Assembly (NCBI GenBank): GCA_033085395.1
Contig: JANQBS010000086.1
Span: 1-64,000 of the forward strand
Source of the DNA: Xanthoparmelia taractica
Lineage: Eukaryota; Ascomycota; Lecanoromycetes; Lecanorales; Parmeliaceae
DNA length: 64,000 bases
Reading direction: 5' to 3'
The notes under the pieces were generated by a model. It had not been told where the DNA came from, made no database searches, and was given only the letters and a program-made list of their open reading frames with translations. Shown piece after piece: positions 10,110 through 20,747 of this stretch. Both the position numbers and the translations under genes were made by a program. Each line of letters begins with the position of its first letter. Position 1 is the stretch's first letter.

Positions 10110-11620
10110 TCACTGCTGGGCACATTGAGGCTCGCCGTCTTCCTCATCATCGTCAACCCAACCTTCGTCGCCTTCAGCACTTGCTCCGAACTCATCTAAG
10201 CTGGCAATTTCTTCGTAGCTAACATCGTCAACGACGTCAGCTTGTATTAGGTTCCTAGGAGTGGGTAGTAGTTCTTTCAATTTGTCGAGTACCTGCTCTT
10301 TTTCAAGCCATCCGTACTCTGGGAACTTGACCTTGACCACCAAGTACAAATCTCCCTTTAAGTCACTTTTTTTATGAGGCATTCCTTCATCTACCACCTT
10401 GATGACTTGTCCCGGTTCCAAAACACCCCCCTTAGACTGGGGATGTTGGATGTGGAGACCACGGCCATCCAGGTGCTTCATGACTACCCGCGAAAAGCCA
10501 CATAGAGATTCGGCTAGAGTAATTTCGATTTCGGCCGATAGATCGGCACCTGCCCTCGTGAACGTCTCGTGTTCGACTTGGACAATAACGAAGATAATGT
10601 CACCGGGCTCTTGATCAGGTACCTGGTCCGCTTCACCTTCCAAAATTATCTTGTCTCCTTCTCTGTCAGAGATCAGCAACTTCGACGAATAATCTGAGTG
10701 TGCAGGCATTACTTTGAGCCCCTGGGAATGTATATCTCCAAAACCTTTCGTGCCTCCGTGACACGCTCACCTTTGCACTTTTTGCACTTGTCTTTCGGAG
10801 CGTATACGCTTCCTTTACCATTACAAGTAGCGCATATGACTGTTTCTTGGGTAACTAAGCCTGGTCCTATAGACTTTAGTACTTGCTTCGAGCCTATGAT
10901 TGGGCATTAGTGGAACCATTCTCTGAGCTCGTAGCGTCTTGAATGTACCCTTGCCCTGACAAGTAGCACAATTCTTTGCCTTTGCTTTCTCTTTGCCACC
11001 ACTCCCCTTGCAGTGGCTGCATATGACTTTCTTCGTGCTGGCAAACTTTGTAGTCTTCCCCTTGTACAGGTCCTCTAACGTGACCTGATACGGATGCTCC
11101 TCATCATCACCTTTTCTGGATTTTCTTGGTCCTGGCCCTCCAAAACCGGGTGGCATACCAGCCCCCATGCCAAACATTTCTGAAAGCATTTCATCAAGGT
11201 CAGGACCTGCGCCCCTCCCATTGCTATGAGTGCTATCGAATGCAGACATGCCATGGGTGTCGTATAAATGTCTTTTGTCGTCATCGTATAGAATCTCATA
11301 GGCTTTGCTGATTGACTTGAACTTGATTTCTGCTCTAGCTCGCTCGCCCTCGGCGACCTTGTCCGGATGGCTAGAAAGCGCGGCCTGAAGGTTATTAGCT
11401 GAGAAAGCCAGACTCGACGAGAAAGAGGACTTTATGATATGCTTTCTTGACCTCCGACTTGCTTGCATCTCGTTCGATTTCTAGGACCTCTATGGTCTTA
11501 TGAGAACAGATAACAGAATAGAAAGAGTTGCCAGCTAACCGTACAAGTCTAAGTCTTCAGTAGAGCTATCCACTGCCCGTAGTCAGCAGTATACCTTCGT
11601 TTTGAACGAAGAGATTTACT
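10110..11620 (-). CDS. Type I DnaJ/Hsp40 co-chaperone with CaaX end
   Basis: Six exons: 11620, 11540-11572, 11431-11489, 10949-11384, 10713-10893 and 10110-10662 (1263 nt, 420 aa). The J domain starts DLYEVLEIERDASKSEVKKAY and contains the HPD tripeptide needed to stimulate Hsp70. A Gly-rich linker, four CxxCxGxG-type zinc motifs (from CSHCKGSGG to CKKCKGE) and the substrate-binding domain follow. The protein ends CAQQ, a farnesylation box as in Ydj1-class proteins. The layout fits fungal Xdj1/Mas5-type chaperones. No ATG precedes the J domain in exon 2: the codon there would be GTG, but splicing an intron at 11573-11619 joins A to TG and makes ATG GAT AGC. It is divergent from the mitochondrial GluRS gene (262 bp between). 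Confidence 0.88.
11573..11619 (-). other. Inferred intron splitting the DnaJ start codon
   Basis: 47 nt, donor GTAAAT, branch-like GCTGAC, acceptor GGGCAG. It leaves only the A of ATG in the upstream exon. Without it there is no in-frame ATG before the conserved J domain. Confidence 0.6.
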
Positions 11621-11882
11621 ATCGGTGAGGGTCTGGTGGAAGACCTCACGGTGTGCTGGCTGGTCTGCTCAAGCGCCACATAGCATCATCGCACACAAGG
11701 CTTGTAAAGACGAAGGAGCTACAGGTAGGAAGCCTATTAAGCTGTCTTCGGCAATTAATCATTTTCGTTAACCTCGGAAGAATGCCTTTAGCGCGCTAGA
11801 GAACGACGATCTTAATTGTCCGGACAACCTGAGTCACCCGCTCGATGAGGCCAGGATGATTGCAGTGGGAGTCTGATTCGAT

Positions 11883-13929
11883 ATGATACTTTCAAGGCGT
11901 TCTATCGTTCTTGGAAGTGAACCTTGGGGTTTTTGTAGATGTCGGGCTTTATCGACAGCTTCCAAGCCGGACGCCATAGAGAGGCGGCCTTCACAGAGAC
12001 TCCCCACAACCCCAGCAAGGACTCGGTTTGCCCCGTCACCGACAGGATATCTTCATTTGGGTTCTTTGCGTACAGCGCTATTTAATTATCTAACTGCAAA
12101 AGCTACTGGGGGCCAATTTATACTACGGATTGAAGACACAGACAAAGTTGGTCCTTTCATCAACTCAGGTGATGGTAACAAATCATGCGGCTGATGATCG
12201 AAGAAAAGGATCGTCGAAAATGCCGAGAGCAGGTTATATCAGGACCTGAAGTGGGCTGGCTTACAATGGGATGAGGGTATGCCGCGGAGCGTGAGATGAT
12301 TCGACAATACTACGTTGCTGATTGATTTTCCAGGTCCCGATATTGGAGGTCCTTATGGCCCGTACAAACAGGTATCAACAACATTGAGACTATCCAAGGT
12401 TACCCTGACAAATCCTTAGTCTGCAAGAACATCGATATACCAGAGTCATGCAGAAAGGCTACTGCGATCGGGGCATGCGTATAGATGCTTTTGTTCCTCA
12501 GAGCGCTTGAACGGCTTTGCGAAGGAGAGGAGACGCCCTGGTCTATCTAGCGACTGCGATCGGACTTGTATCAGCATCACAGCTGGAGATTCCGAGGAGC
12601 GTGCTTTCAAGGGTGAACCGCATGTCGTTCGATTGAAGCTTCCTGACGTTCCGCCCGCGTACACCGATCTTGTCTATGGAGTCATTGGGCAGCGTAAAAG
12701 TGAAGGGGAAGCACAGGCGTCACGTCCACCGCATAACTTTGAAGACCCAGTTCTCATCAAGTCTGATGGCTTACCTACCTATCATTTGGCGAACGTCGTT
12801 GACGATCACCACATGGGAGTCACGCATGTCATCCGGGCTGTAGTAGGTCGACCTGCACTTGCGAAGTTTATGCGTTCATCAGGTTGACTGGCCTAGGAAT
12901 GGATGCCATCAACTCCGAAACACATAGTTATGTACAATGCATTCGGTTGGAAGCCGCCAAGTTTTGCCCACGTCGGTTTATTGCAGGATGCATCGCGGCA
13001 GAAATTCAGCAAACGGAATTCTACTCGTGACATTGACTCGTTTCGGCAAGAAGGTATATTTCCAGAAGCTTTGGTCAATCATGTTGCCTTGTTTGGATGG
13101 TCTCATAGGCTAGGCGATGATCAGCTGAGTTTGCAGGACCTTGTGCAAAATGTACGTTAAGCCCTGACGACTTATCCAGCAAGGACATGTTGACATCTGC
13201 TAGTTCGATCTCAAGTTTACGAAAGGTAATACCATAGCAGCACCAAATAAGCTCATCCACCTTCAAAAGCGGTACGCCCAAAAACATGTCGAAGAAGAAG
13301 GAAAGGAGTATCTAGCAATGATTGATAGAATCTTTACTGTTGTGGAGCAGCACCTTCAAGCGCACCCTCAGTAAGAACTCTCTCTTCAACCGTCCCAGAT
13401 CCTTCCTAACGACCTTGTCCATTTCAGGAGTAGGATCCATCCAACCGGCGAGCTCAAGGATCGAATTGCTGCTTTACTGAAAGCTGACGCAATCAATTAC
13501 ACAACACCTCAAGATTTTGTCGAGCGGAATTCCTATCTATTCTTCCTCAAACCCCGAGAACGCTACAAGTGCGGACCGAGCGACGGCATGTTGACTGAAA
13601 ATACTGGCACAATGCTGGATCAATTTCGGGAAATTTTGCCGGAGCATTGGAATGAGCCAAGTCTCAGAGAAGCCTTCGAGAAAATGGCTGATACCCTTTC
13701 AACGAAATGGGCTCAGCGTTTCAATCAAAGTGTTGATCTTACGAAAGCTTCCAGAGCCTCAGTGCAATATTTCTTAAGATGGGCTTTGACAGGAGGTCGT
13801 CCAGGTCCAACCTTGATGCTCACGATGAGTATATTAGGCAGGGATGTGTCTCTGAAAAGGATCGAGGATGCTGCGACGGTACTAGAGAAGATGACGTTCG
13901 AAGCGAATAACAGCTCAGTTGATTCATAA
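11883..13929 (+). CDS. mse1: Mitochondrial glutamyl-tRNA synthetase
   Basis: Seven exons: 11883-12146, 12204-12276, 12334-12371, 12420-12842, 12897-13151, 13204-13370 and 13428-13929 (1722 nt, 573 aa). An Arg/Ser-rich N-terminus of about 45 residues looks like a mitochondrial presequence. The class I HIGH-type motif is in RFAPSPTGYLHLGSLRTAL; RIEDTDKKR, GPDIGGPYGPYKQ and the KMSKS-equivalent KFSKRN follow in family order. The enzyme charges mitochondrial tRNA-Glu. The C-terminal half is the anticodon-binding region and ends in KMTFEANNSS. All introns are 48-57 nt. Exon 3 is only 38 nt. The start at 11883 is the only ATG in frame before the catalytic core. Confidence 0.93.
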
Positions 13930-13970
13930 TTGGCTGCTGATTGTATGTCCAAATGCAAGGGCCCTTACGG

Positions 13971-15042
13971 TTATGCCTTGGGAATATTGTCTTCATGAGC
14001 AATCGAAGCTCCGACGCCATTGAATAACTTTGCCTTGAGCTGGCTGGCCAGAAGCCCTGTTACTTCCTCGCCCGCAATCTTGTTGCTATCACGAATGACC
14101 TTGTCGAGTTGAGTATCTTGACCATTGACTCTATGCTGTCCTCCCCGGGAACCTGCTTTGACATTCTTCTCCGCTTGTCGAATCTTCTCGCCCAAGTCCA
14201 ACATCTGTTTGCTGCCGTACTCACGGTTGGTGAACAGTGGACTCTGGCTGAGCGTTGATACCCAGTACTTATTCCACAGCAGCTCCAGTAGATGTGTATC
14301 CAGCGTGCTTTTGAAATGTGATATTTCCAGAGAGTAGTATCTGCTTGCGTGTGCACCAAAATCCTCAATCTTCGATAGTGGTATTGTCTGATAGCCGTCT
14401 CCACTGCCGTTTGCTGCAGGTTGATAATCCTTTGGGAACGTTCTAAAAGCACCAATTTCCACCTTGCCGGCAGATATCGTACGGTCTGGATCTATGACCA
14501 CAGCGAGAAAAGGTTCTGAATATTTTTGCTGTGTCATTTGCGTGTCGACGTCGATACCAGATAGCCAGCACCCATAGCCCGGATGGCTATGGTACCATCC
14601 GATGGCGTTTTCCGCCCGGCCATTCTCTCGACTTGACGTTAAATATTGGACAATGTATTCGTTGGCTTGCTCTGATGCGTTCACGCGGGTTTCCGTACCT
14701 TCGACAGGCAATCTGAAAGCGTCGGTAACGATAAATGTGTCACCCGAGATCTTTCCTTGCATAAGGCCCATGATTTCTATTGATCCTCCAGAGCGTGCAT
14801 GCATGACCATCTTTAGCAGAGCCACAGCAGAAATACGGACGTTTTTGAAATGATGTGGATTTTTCTTCCATGGAGCTTCCTCATTGATCAATTTTTGCTC
14901 AGCATCGTCGTAATCATACAGGGCGTCGCGTAGAGAATCAACAATCTTGACGGCATTTTCAAGCTCTATTCTCAGTAAGTATATGACCGGTTTGAACATA
15001 TCTTGAGGGATGCTCACCCCAAGCTTTCTGAGATTCCTCCAT
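13971..15042 (-). CDS. csn5: COP9 signalosome subunit 5 (JAMM deneddylase)
   Basis: Two exons, 15018-15042 and 13971-14965 (339 aa). The open frame can be read from 15050 through the intron, but the family start is MEESQKAWELENAV, made by splicing out 14966-15017 (GTGAGC donor, ACTGAG...AATAG). The MPN+ domain has the JAMM site: Glu in IEIMGLMQG (about residue 72), His-Ser-His-Pro (134-137), Ser and Asp in CWLSGID (144 and 147). As part of the COP9 complex it removes Nedd8 from cullins; in filamentous fungi it is needed for normal development and secondary metabolism. It is divergent from ase1, and its stop lies 41 bp from that of the GluRS gene. Confidence 0.95.
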
Positions 15043-15413
15043 TTTGACACTCTAGGTCGTCTTGATTAGATGGATGGGTGGCAGCATTTATGGATGTGCT
15101 TTACCTTAACTCCGTACTAGTAAGACCTGTTGAAGTAAGGTAGCACTAGCCAGTCTCCTTTGCTCACGTGACTCTTAACGCGTAGCGCGAGCCGGCGCAC
15201 TAGCAAAAGTAAACAGACCTTCTCTAAGAATTGACATACAAAAGATGCACACATTGACATTGTTATATGCTGTTAGTCCGACAGAGCCATTAATCCCATT
15301 AAGATTACACGCTGGTTGCTTCCAGAAATAGAATTCCTGCTGTTTTGACTGTCGCACCACTCTTCAAGTCGGCTTCGGAGCCTCAGGTCGGAAAACCCTG
15401 TCGTCGGCCAGTC
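15043..15413. promoter_or_regulatory. Shared csn5/ase1 divergent promoter
   Basis: 371 bp between two divergent starts. It contains one palindromic E-box CACGTG at 15165-15170 followed by a CGCG-rich stretch (15179-15195). No TATA box was recognised. Confidence 0.5.
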
Positions 15414-17871
15414 ATGGACTCGAACTATCTCACTACGCAGATATCCACCATCATCAGCGAACTACATGGTTTGTTTGATGAGATTGGCGTCCCTAGTCAT
15501 GAGAGAGAATCAAGAGAGTCGGAGGTACGTGGTATATCGTGGGCCATGTTTGAGTGCTAAAATGAATCACAGCTCTTCAGCGCTCTATCAGAAACACTAC
15601 ATAATCAGTTGCGCTTGGTCGCAGCGTAAGTCTCAATCGCCATCTTGGCATGTCGAATGCCGCTGACGATCCATAGCGAGAAGAGCGAGCTTACCGAGGA
15701 GGCTCACCGAACGATTAAGATTATCAAGGAGATGGAGGCGTCACTGGAAGATCAAGTACCTAATGATGCGTACAAGCTACAAGAAGAAGAGCTGAAAGTC
15801 ACTATACCTCTTACGGAATGCTTGCAAGGCCTAAAGGAAAAGCACAACACCATTGCCAAAATCCACCGTGAGAGGTTCGAGCAGGTCAAGAGTAAGATAT
15901 ATTAAATTTCAGGAGAATTAGCACTAAGGTATTGCAGAACTCGTACAGGCGCTCGAGTCCTATTCTTCCCACCTTGAGCCCTCATTTATTCGGATCACCC
16001 TACCGCCTACATCACATATTTCTTCGCTCTCTCCAACTTTCGACCTTTCACCGTCATATATTACGTCACTTGACAACGAATTTTCCCGCGTGTACGAGGA
16101 GTACACGCGGCGGATTGGCTCGGTCAAAGCCTTGGCAGAAGACATAGTGAACCTTTGGGCAGAGTTAGGCACGCCGCAAGCACAGACAGAAAGCTCGATC
16201 GTGAAGCACTACCGAGAAACTCCAGAGCAATTAGGACTCCACGAAGATGATATTCGCCGCTTGCAGGCCAAATGTGATAGACTCGTTGAGGAGAAGCGTG
16301 GCCGCGAGCGAAAGTTGAAGGAGTTGAAGAGTAGTATTGAAGGCCTTTGGGATCGTCTTGGTGTGGAAGAAGCGGACCGCAAGCGATTCCTGGCTGGAAA
16401 CCGAGGATGTGGATTGAGAGCCATCAATGAATTCGAGGCAGAGCTTGATAGACTGAACGAGTTGAAGCGACAAAACCTGCATCTTTTCGTCGAGGATGCC
16501 CGATACAAGCTTCAGGAGTTATGGGATGGTCTCTACTTTTCCGAGGAGGAGATGCTCGAATTCGCGCCTGGCTTTTCTGACGTTTACAGCGATGCTCTTC
16601 TTTCGGCCCATGAAGCGGAGATCTCACGACTTGAAGCATTAAAGGAGCAGCGCGCTCCCACCTTGCAGTTGATCGAAAAACATCGATCATTAATCAAGGA
16701 CCGAGACGACCTCACAGCTGCTAGCCAGGACGCTTCGCGACTTTTGGCGAAGAATAACAAAGGGGAAAAACGCGATCCAACCCGATTGTTGAGGGAGGAG
16801 AAGATGAGAAAGAGGATTGCAAAAGATCTGCCCAAAGTTGAGGTAGAACTCAAGAAGACTTTAGAAAGCTGGGAGGATGATTACGGCCGGCCTTTTCTCG
16901 TTCATGGAATAAGATACTTGGACGAGTTAGCTGCAGCTGCTGCAAAGAGCTTGCCTCCAAGATCGAAAACTCCTTCAGGCCCTGCACCAATGACACAAAA
17001 AGTGCCACTGAAGTCTGGCCCAGCATCATCATCTTCACGAGCTGGTAGTGTCATACGTGCTTACCCACCTTCTCGGTCTACAACAGCAACACCCGCAGGT
17101 ACACTTAGACGGAATCCTCTGGGAAGCTCAGTCTCTACCACCGGAGGGAGAACACCGTCTAGAATTCCAGCCCGTGTCCCATTGGGCAATATGCAGCATG
17201 GCGGGAACTCGCCGGAGCGTCGCGTAGCTGCAACAGAGTCATCATACGATACCAGCACCATGCGAAAAATGGGCCCTCCTGCTAAGGCGCCACCTCCAAA
17301 GATGAGAGACTTGTTTGTACCTCCCAATGCCACTCCTTCCACTGCTTATGAGGTCGAGAACATGCGATGCGAGAGTGCTGCATCTTCAACTACAGTAAAT
17401 GTTCGGCAAATCACACCAGAGGATGTTTATGATGACCGAGAGCGTATGTCCTACGTCCCTACCCCCATGCTGCAATCCGATCGAAACACGCCACGAGACT
17501 ACCGAGACGCGCAACCTTCAGCGCGGTACAACACTCGTCACCAACAGTATGTGCCCATTGCGGATAGCAGACAAATATCAACAACATCAACTTCTACGAC
17601 TGCCGCTTCTGGATCGGAGAACTGGGAGACTTTTGACGATGCTTCCGAGCCCGAAGTAGATCTAACTGACGCGTGCTATGGCAACCTGCGAGCTGCGAAA
17701 ACTGGGAAGCGCTTTGAACCAGAAGGAGGGTACGGACCACCTCGAGGCGATCCTGGGAAAAGGCTCAAAAGCTTGTACGGTGCCGGAATTATCGGTCAAG
17801 CTGTGGAAGAAAGTGGACGGAGGCTTGTAACAGGAAGCGAATCTGCTTGGACGGATGAAGATGCCTTTTGA
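15414..17871 (+). CDS. ase1: Microtubule-bundling protein Ase1/PRC1 family
   Basis: Four exons: 15414-15524, 15573-15625, 15677-15891 and 15938-17871 (770 aa). It begins MDSNYLTTQISTIISELHGLFDEIG; the long N-terminal half is alpha-helical and coiled-coil (spectrin-like), with the conserved core RRIGSVKALAEDIVNLWAELG, LWDRLGVEEADRKRF and LQELWDGLYFSEEE. WEDDYGRPFLVHGIRYLDEL closes the microtubule-binding domain. From about residue 390 the tail is Ser/Pro/Arg-rich and disordered, typical of CDK-regulated tails. Family members crosslink antiparallel microtubules in the spindle midzone. The three introns (48, 51, 46 nt) are all near the 5' end. The start is the first ATG that gives the conserved N-terminus. 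Confidence 0.92.
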
Positions 17872-18620
17872 GTATCAAAGGTCACGACTTACGGAATTTT
17901 TGTTTCTTGCTCATATTCCGAGGATTTGGGAAGATCTCACTAAGAGCCTAGGAGACTGCCAACCTTCATCAGGCATCCGTCGGTGAACATAAGGCCCGAA
18001 GCATTATTCCAGTGTATTTTACTTTCCTCTCTTTATCTGTGTGGTGGATTGTTTAAATGTCAAAACTTCATGGCCACTGTTAGTCAGGTAACATGCACAT
18101 CATTATGAACGTTCAGCTTGGCAAAACGGGATTTAGGATTTGAACCTTGAAGAAGTGCTTTCTAGTTCAAAAAAGCGTGTTTCAGCTGATGATGGTCCAA
18201 TGCAGGTAAGCGCATACAGATACAATTTGCTCTTGTTGATGTATATAACGTCCACGCAGAATTTTATGTATCCATATGCCGAATAAGTGACGGCAAGGGA
18301 GACCCTATGGAAAGCACGTTTGGGTGTCCATTCAAGGGGTATCGGGTACTTTATGACTATGAGGACGGCTCACAGGAAAGGCTCCACACGGTCAACTCGA
18401 GTGGACATCTCTGCCTGATGATCAAGGCTTCGCCGAAGGATACCAGTATCGCTTGTTGGTCCGAGGCAGGACGTCTTTGATGTGTACTGCATAGATGACA
18501 TCTGCTTTTGAGCCATTCTGTCGTCTCAGAACCTTGACTCGCGAGATGCTAAATTTGCTCGAGGACACTATCCGGGTCTATGGGTTATCCTGCGAATCCT
18601 CGCGCAGATGAAATCCGCAC
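17872..18620. other. Convergent intergenic region with an unassigned open stretch
   Basis: Between the stops of ase1 and the IRS4-like gene. It should hold both 3' UTRs. A 97-codon open, protein-like stretch without an ATG lies at 18189-18480 on the plus strand and is listed separately. Confidence 0.5.
18189..18480 (+). other. Possible exon or gene relic, unknown
   Basis: 97 codons open to a TGA at 18478-18480, bounded upstream by a stop. The translation has balanced composition and protein-like stretches (IQFALVDVYNVHAEFYVSIC, CPFKGYRVLYDYEDGSQERL). There is no ATG before residue 38, and I could not find a convincing upstream exon. It may be the last exon of an unrecognised gene or a decayed copy. 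I recognise no family. Confidence 0.35.
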
Positions 18621-20318
18621 TCAATGTCCATGCAAACTTGCCTTGACGCCATGCAAAAGCCGTACGCTATTCCATAAGGACTCCGAGACCACAAACGGTA
18701 GCTTTCGACCCTTCAATCGCTGATCGATTAGCCACATTCCTACAATAAATTCACTTCTATTGAGCCGATCACCACCGTGAATGTTGACCAAGTCCCAAAT
18801 ATCCCCAAGAACATCGTCAGGGAGGCGGCTGCGACTCCAGATGTCGCGGACCACAAGATTGAGGACATTATCCGACGAACTTGCGTCCATCCAAAGACCC
18901 TGGTTAGCAGCCCACACACCGTCGTACCTTCGCCTCTCTCTCTCTGTCACGGTAGCCCTGTATCTTTTTCGATCGCCTTCATGATGTTTGTGTGGATGCT
19001 TCCTCATGGAGATGCTTCTCTTGTTGTATTCGATGTCGACATCTGACGGTAATGGTTCTCGCATCGTCTGCCTCATAGCCTTTGCTGGACTTGGGGTTCG
19101 AGACATTTGTCCCTGGCTGTGGTGAATACGGAACAGAGAATGTGACCTGTGACGACGAGGTGGTGGTGGTGGCGTTTTCGTTGGAGAAGGAGCACGGGAT
19201 GAAGCCAGCGAAGCGGCGACAATAGTGTCAGCTAGTGTACTAACCTTCATCTCAAAGCTTCCTATGGATCCACCTGGTAGAAGAGGACGCGAAGGTAGAG
19301 CGGAAGATGGCTTTGCAGACAGAAACGCTGGATCTGACTGCAGTGTCTGTGAAGCACTACCCGGCTCAGTAAGCTTTGCCTGGGGTACTGCTAACGGGGC
19401 ACTTCCAAGCGAGATCCGGGATATATTCTTGCCGTTTTCTAGTGATGCTTTCAATGGCGCCCGAGCCCCAGATCGGCGTTGAGCGAGGGGCACGGGCACA
19501 GTGCGTGGTGTAAGAGTGCAATGCGCTGATTCACTTGATCTTGGTGTACGTTCCTGAGTCGGACCAATTGATTTTGCAGCCGCAGCTGCAGCACCGGTCT
19601 CTATGATGCTTGAAGGGTCTGACGCCGTGAGACCCTTTCCTGAATCAATGCCAAATGGATATTTGCTAAGTGAATCAGTAGTGGATAATGCTGGCCATTT
19701 CGGTGGCTTGATTGGTGTTGGGCTTGCAATTGCTGATGCTGGCTTGGCCACGTAACAAACTGAATGCGTAGTCGGAACATCCTTTTTGGCGTTGTGCTTG
19801 GATTCGAAAAGACTCACAAGGGAGCTTGTAGCTCCCACAACAGCCTCATCCGTCGAGCGAGGTACTGCTTTGGCCCCGTTTTTCATCAAAGTCTGTAAAG
19901 GAAATGGCTGCTGCGAATTTGATGTCAAATCGATAGACTTTTGCATGCTCGCAGGCGTGGACTTAGAGGTGGCATGCAAAGTGGCAGCGTAAGATGGTGA
20001 CTGCTCGGGTGGACTTCCATCTTTCTTCGAGAGACCAGACCGACCAGGCGTCCTCGTAGGATGTCTTCCTTCTTTTCGACCGTTTGCTGTAGCTTCCTCG
20101 GCAAGATGGACTGCCTGCCGTCGTATACCCATACCAGCGGACGTAGCTGCCACGAGAGCTCCATTGGTGCCGACGGAGGCCTTTGGTAGATTTTCTGCTG
20201 GAACAGCTAGGGACAGAGCATGAGAAGCCCCTCGAAAAGCGGTCGACTGTTGTCTGCCATCACCTGAATTCGTGTCGAGAGGGGGTGATCGCTGAAGGCG
20301 CGAGAGGTCATGAACCAT
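18621..20318 (-). CDS. IRS4/TAX4-like EH-domain protein
   Basis: An open frame of 565 aa ending at 18621. The first 450 residues are low-complexity Ser/Thr/Pro/Lys-rich sequence with no fold. A basic linker (RKRYRATVTERERRRYDG) precedes a single C-terminal EH domain at about 457-553, with LVVRDIWSRSRLPDDVLGDIWDLVN, an EF-hand-like GGDRLNRSEF loop and MWLIDQRLKGRKLP. One EH domain at the extreme C-terminus is the layout of yeast Irs4/Tax4, which control phosphoinositide levels, autophagy and cell-wall integrity. The start used is the first ATG of the frame; upstream sequence to 20450 has further open pieces, so a 5' exon may be missing. Confidence 0.75.
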   Translation of the reverse strand: MVHDLSRLQRSPPLDTNSGDGRQQSTAFRGASHALSLAVPAENLPKASVGTNGALVAATSAGMGIRRQAVHLAEEATANGRKEGRHPTRTPGRSGLSKKDGSPPEQSPSYAATLHATSKSTPASMQKSIDLTSNSQQPFPLQTLMKNGAKAVPRSTDEAVVGATSSLVSLFESKHNAKKDVPTTHSVCYVAKPASAIASPTPIKPPKWPALSTTDSLSKYPFGIDSGKGLTASDPSSIIETGAAAAAAKSIGPTQERTPRSSESAHCTLTPRTVPVPLAQRRSGARAPLKASLENGKNISRISLGSAPLAVPQAKLTEPGSASQTLQSDPAFLSAKPSSALPSRPLLPGGSIGSFEMKVSTLADTIVAASLASSRAPSPTKTPPPPPRRHRSHSLFRIHHSQGQMSRTPSPAKAMRQTMREPLPSDVDIEYNKRSISMRKHPHKHHEGDRKRYRATVTERERRRYDGVWAANQGLWMDASSSDNVLNLVVRDIWSRSRLPDDVLGDIWDLVNIHGGDRLNRSEFIVGMWLIDQRLKGRKLPFVVSESLWNSVRLLHGVKASLHGH

Positions 20319-20747
20319 GGAAGTTACGGACGATCGTGGATACCTCCACGCATCAACAACATTGTCACAAAGTCCGGGCTTTGGCTACCGCACTCTGAAA
20401 TGCTGCCCCGGTGTTTCTGGCATCCTGCAACAATGATTCGCGGAGCCATGTCTGGCAGTAGAGCTGTGTTCGGCTAATTCTCGGTAATACGTGCGATTCT
20501 GTGATATCCTGAGCTCATCTGCGTGGTCTTTTTGACTTTGTGGTATCGCTAGATTACAGGCTTACATATTACAGTTCAATTCCTTGCCGAGGGTGCCGTG
20601 CCTGCTTTAATTATTGCAGACAACTCTATTGCATCTACTAATACTAACTTGGTGAACAATGCTCCAGAAGAAAGTCAACATCACACAAGCCCAAACCTAA
20701 AAGCATCATCCATTTCCATGATGCTCACCGTGACAGTCATGAGTACA
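20319..20747. other. Intergenic, upstream of the IRS4-like gene
   Basis: 429 bp holding the promoter or missing 5' exon of the IRS4-like gene and, on its right, the 3' UTR of the amidase. A short open piece at 20381-20450 (minus) could be a first exon, but the join is not clear. Confidence 0.4.

Noticed and set aside
16209..16853. Several 80-100-codon antisense ORFs over ase1
   Set aside because: They are shadows of a clear sense-strand gene with family-wide conserved motifs.
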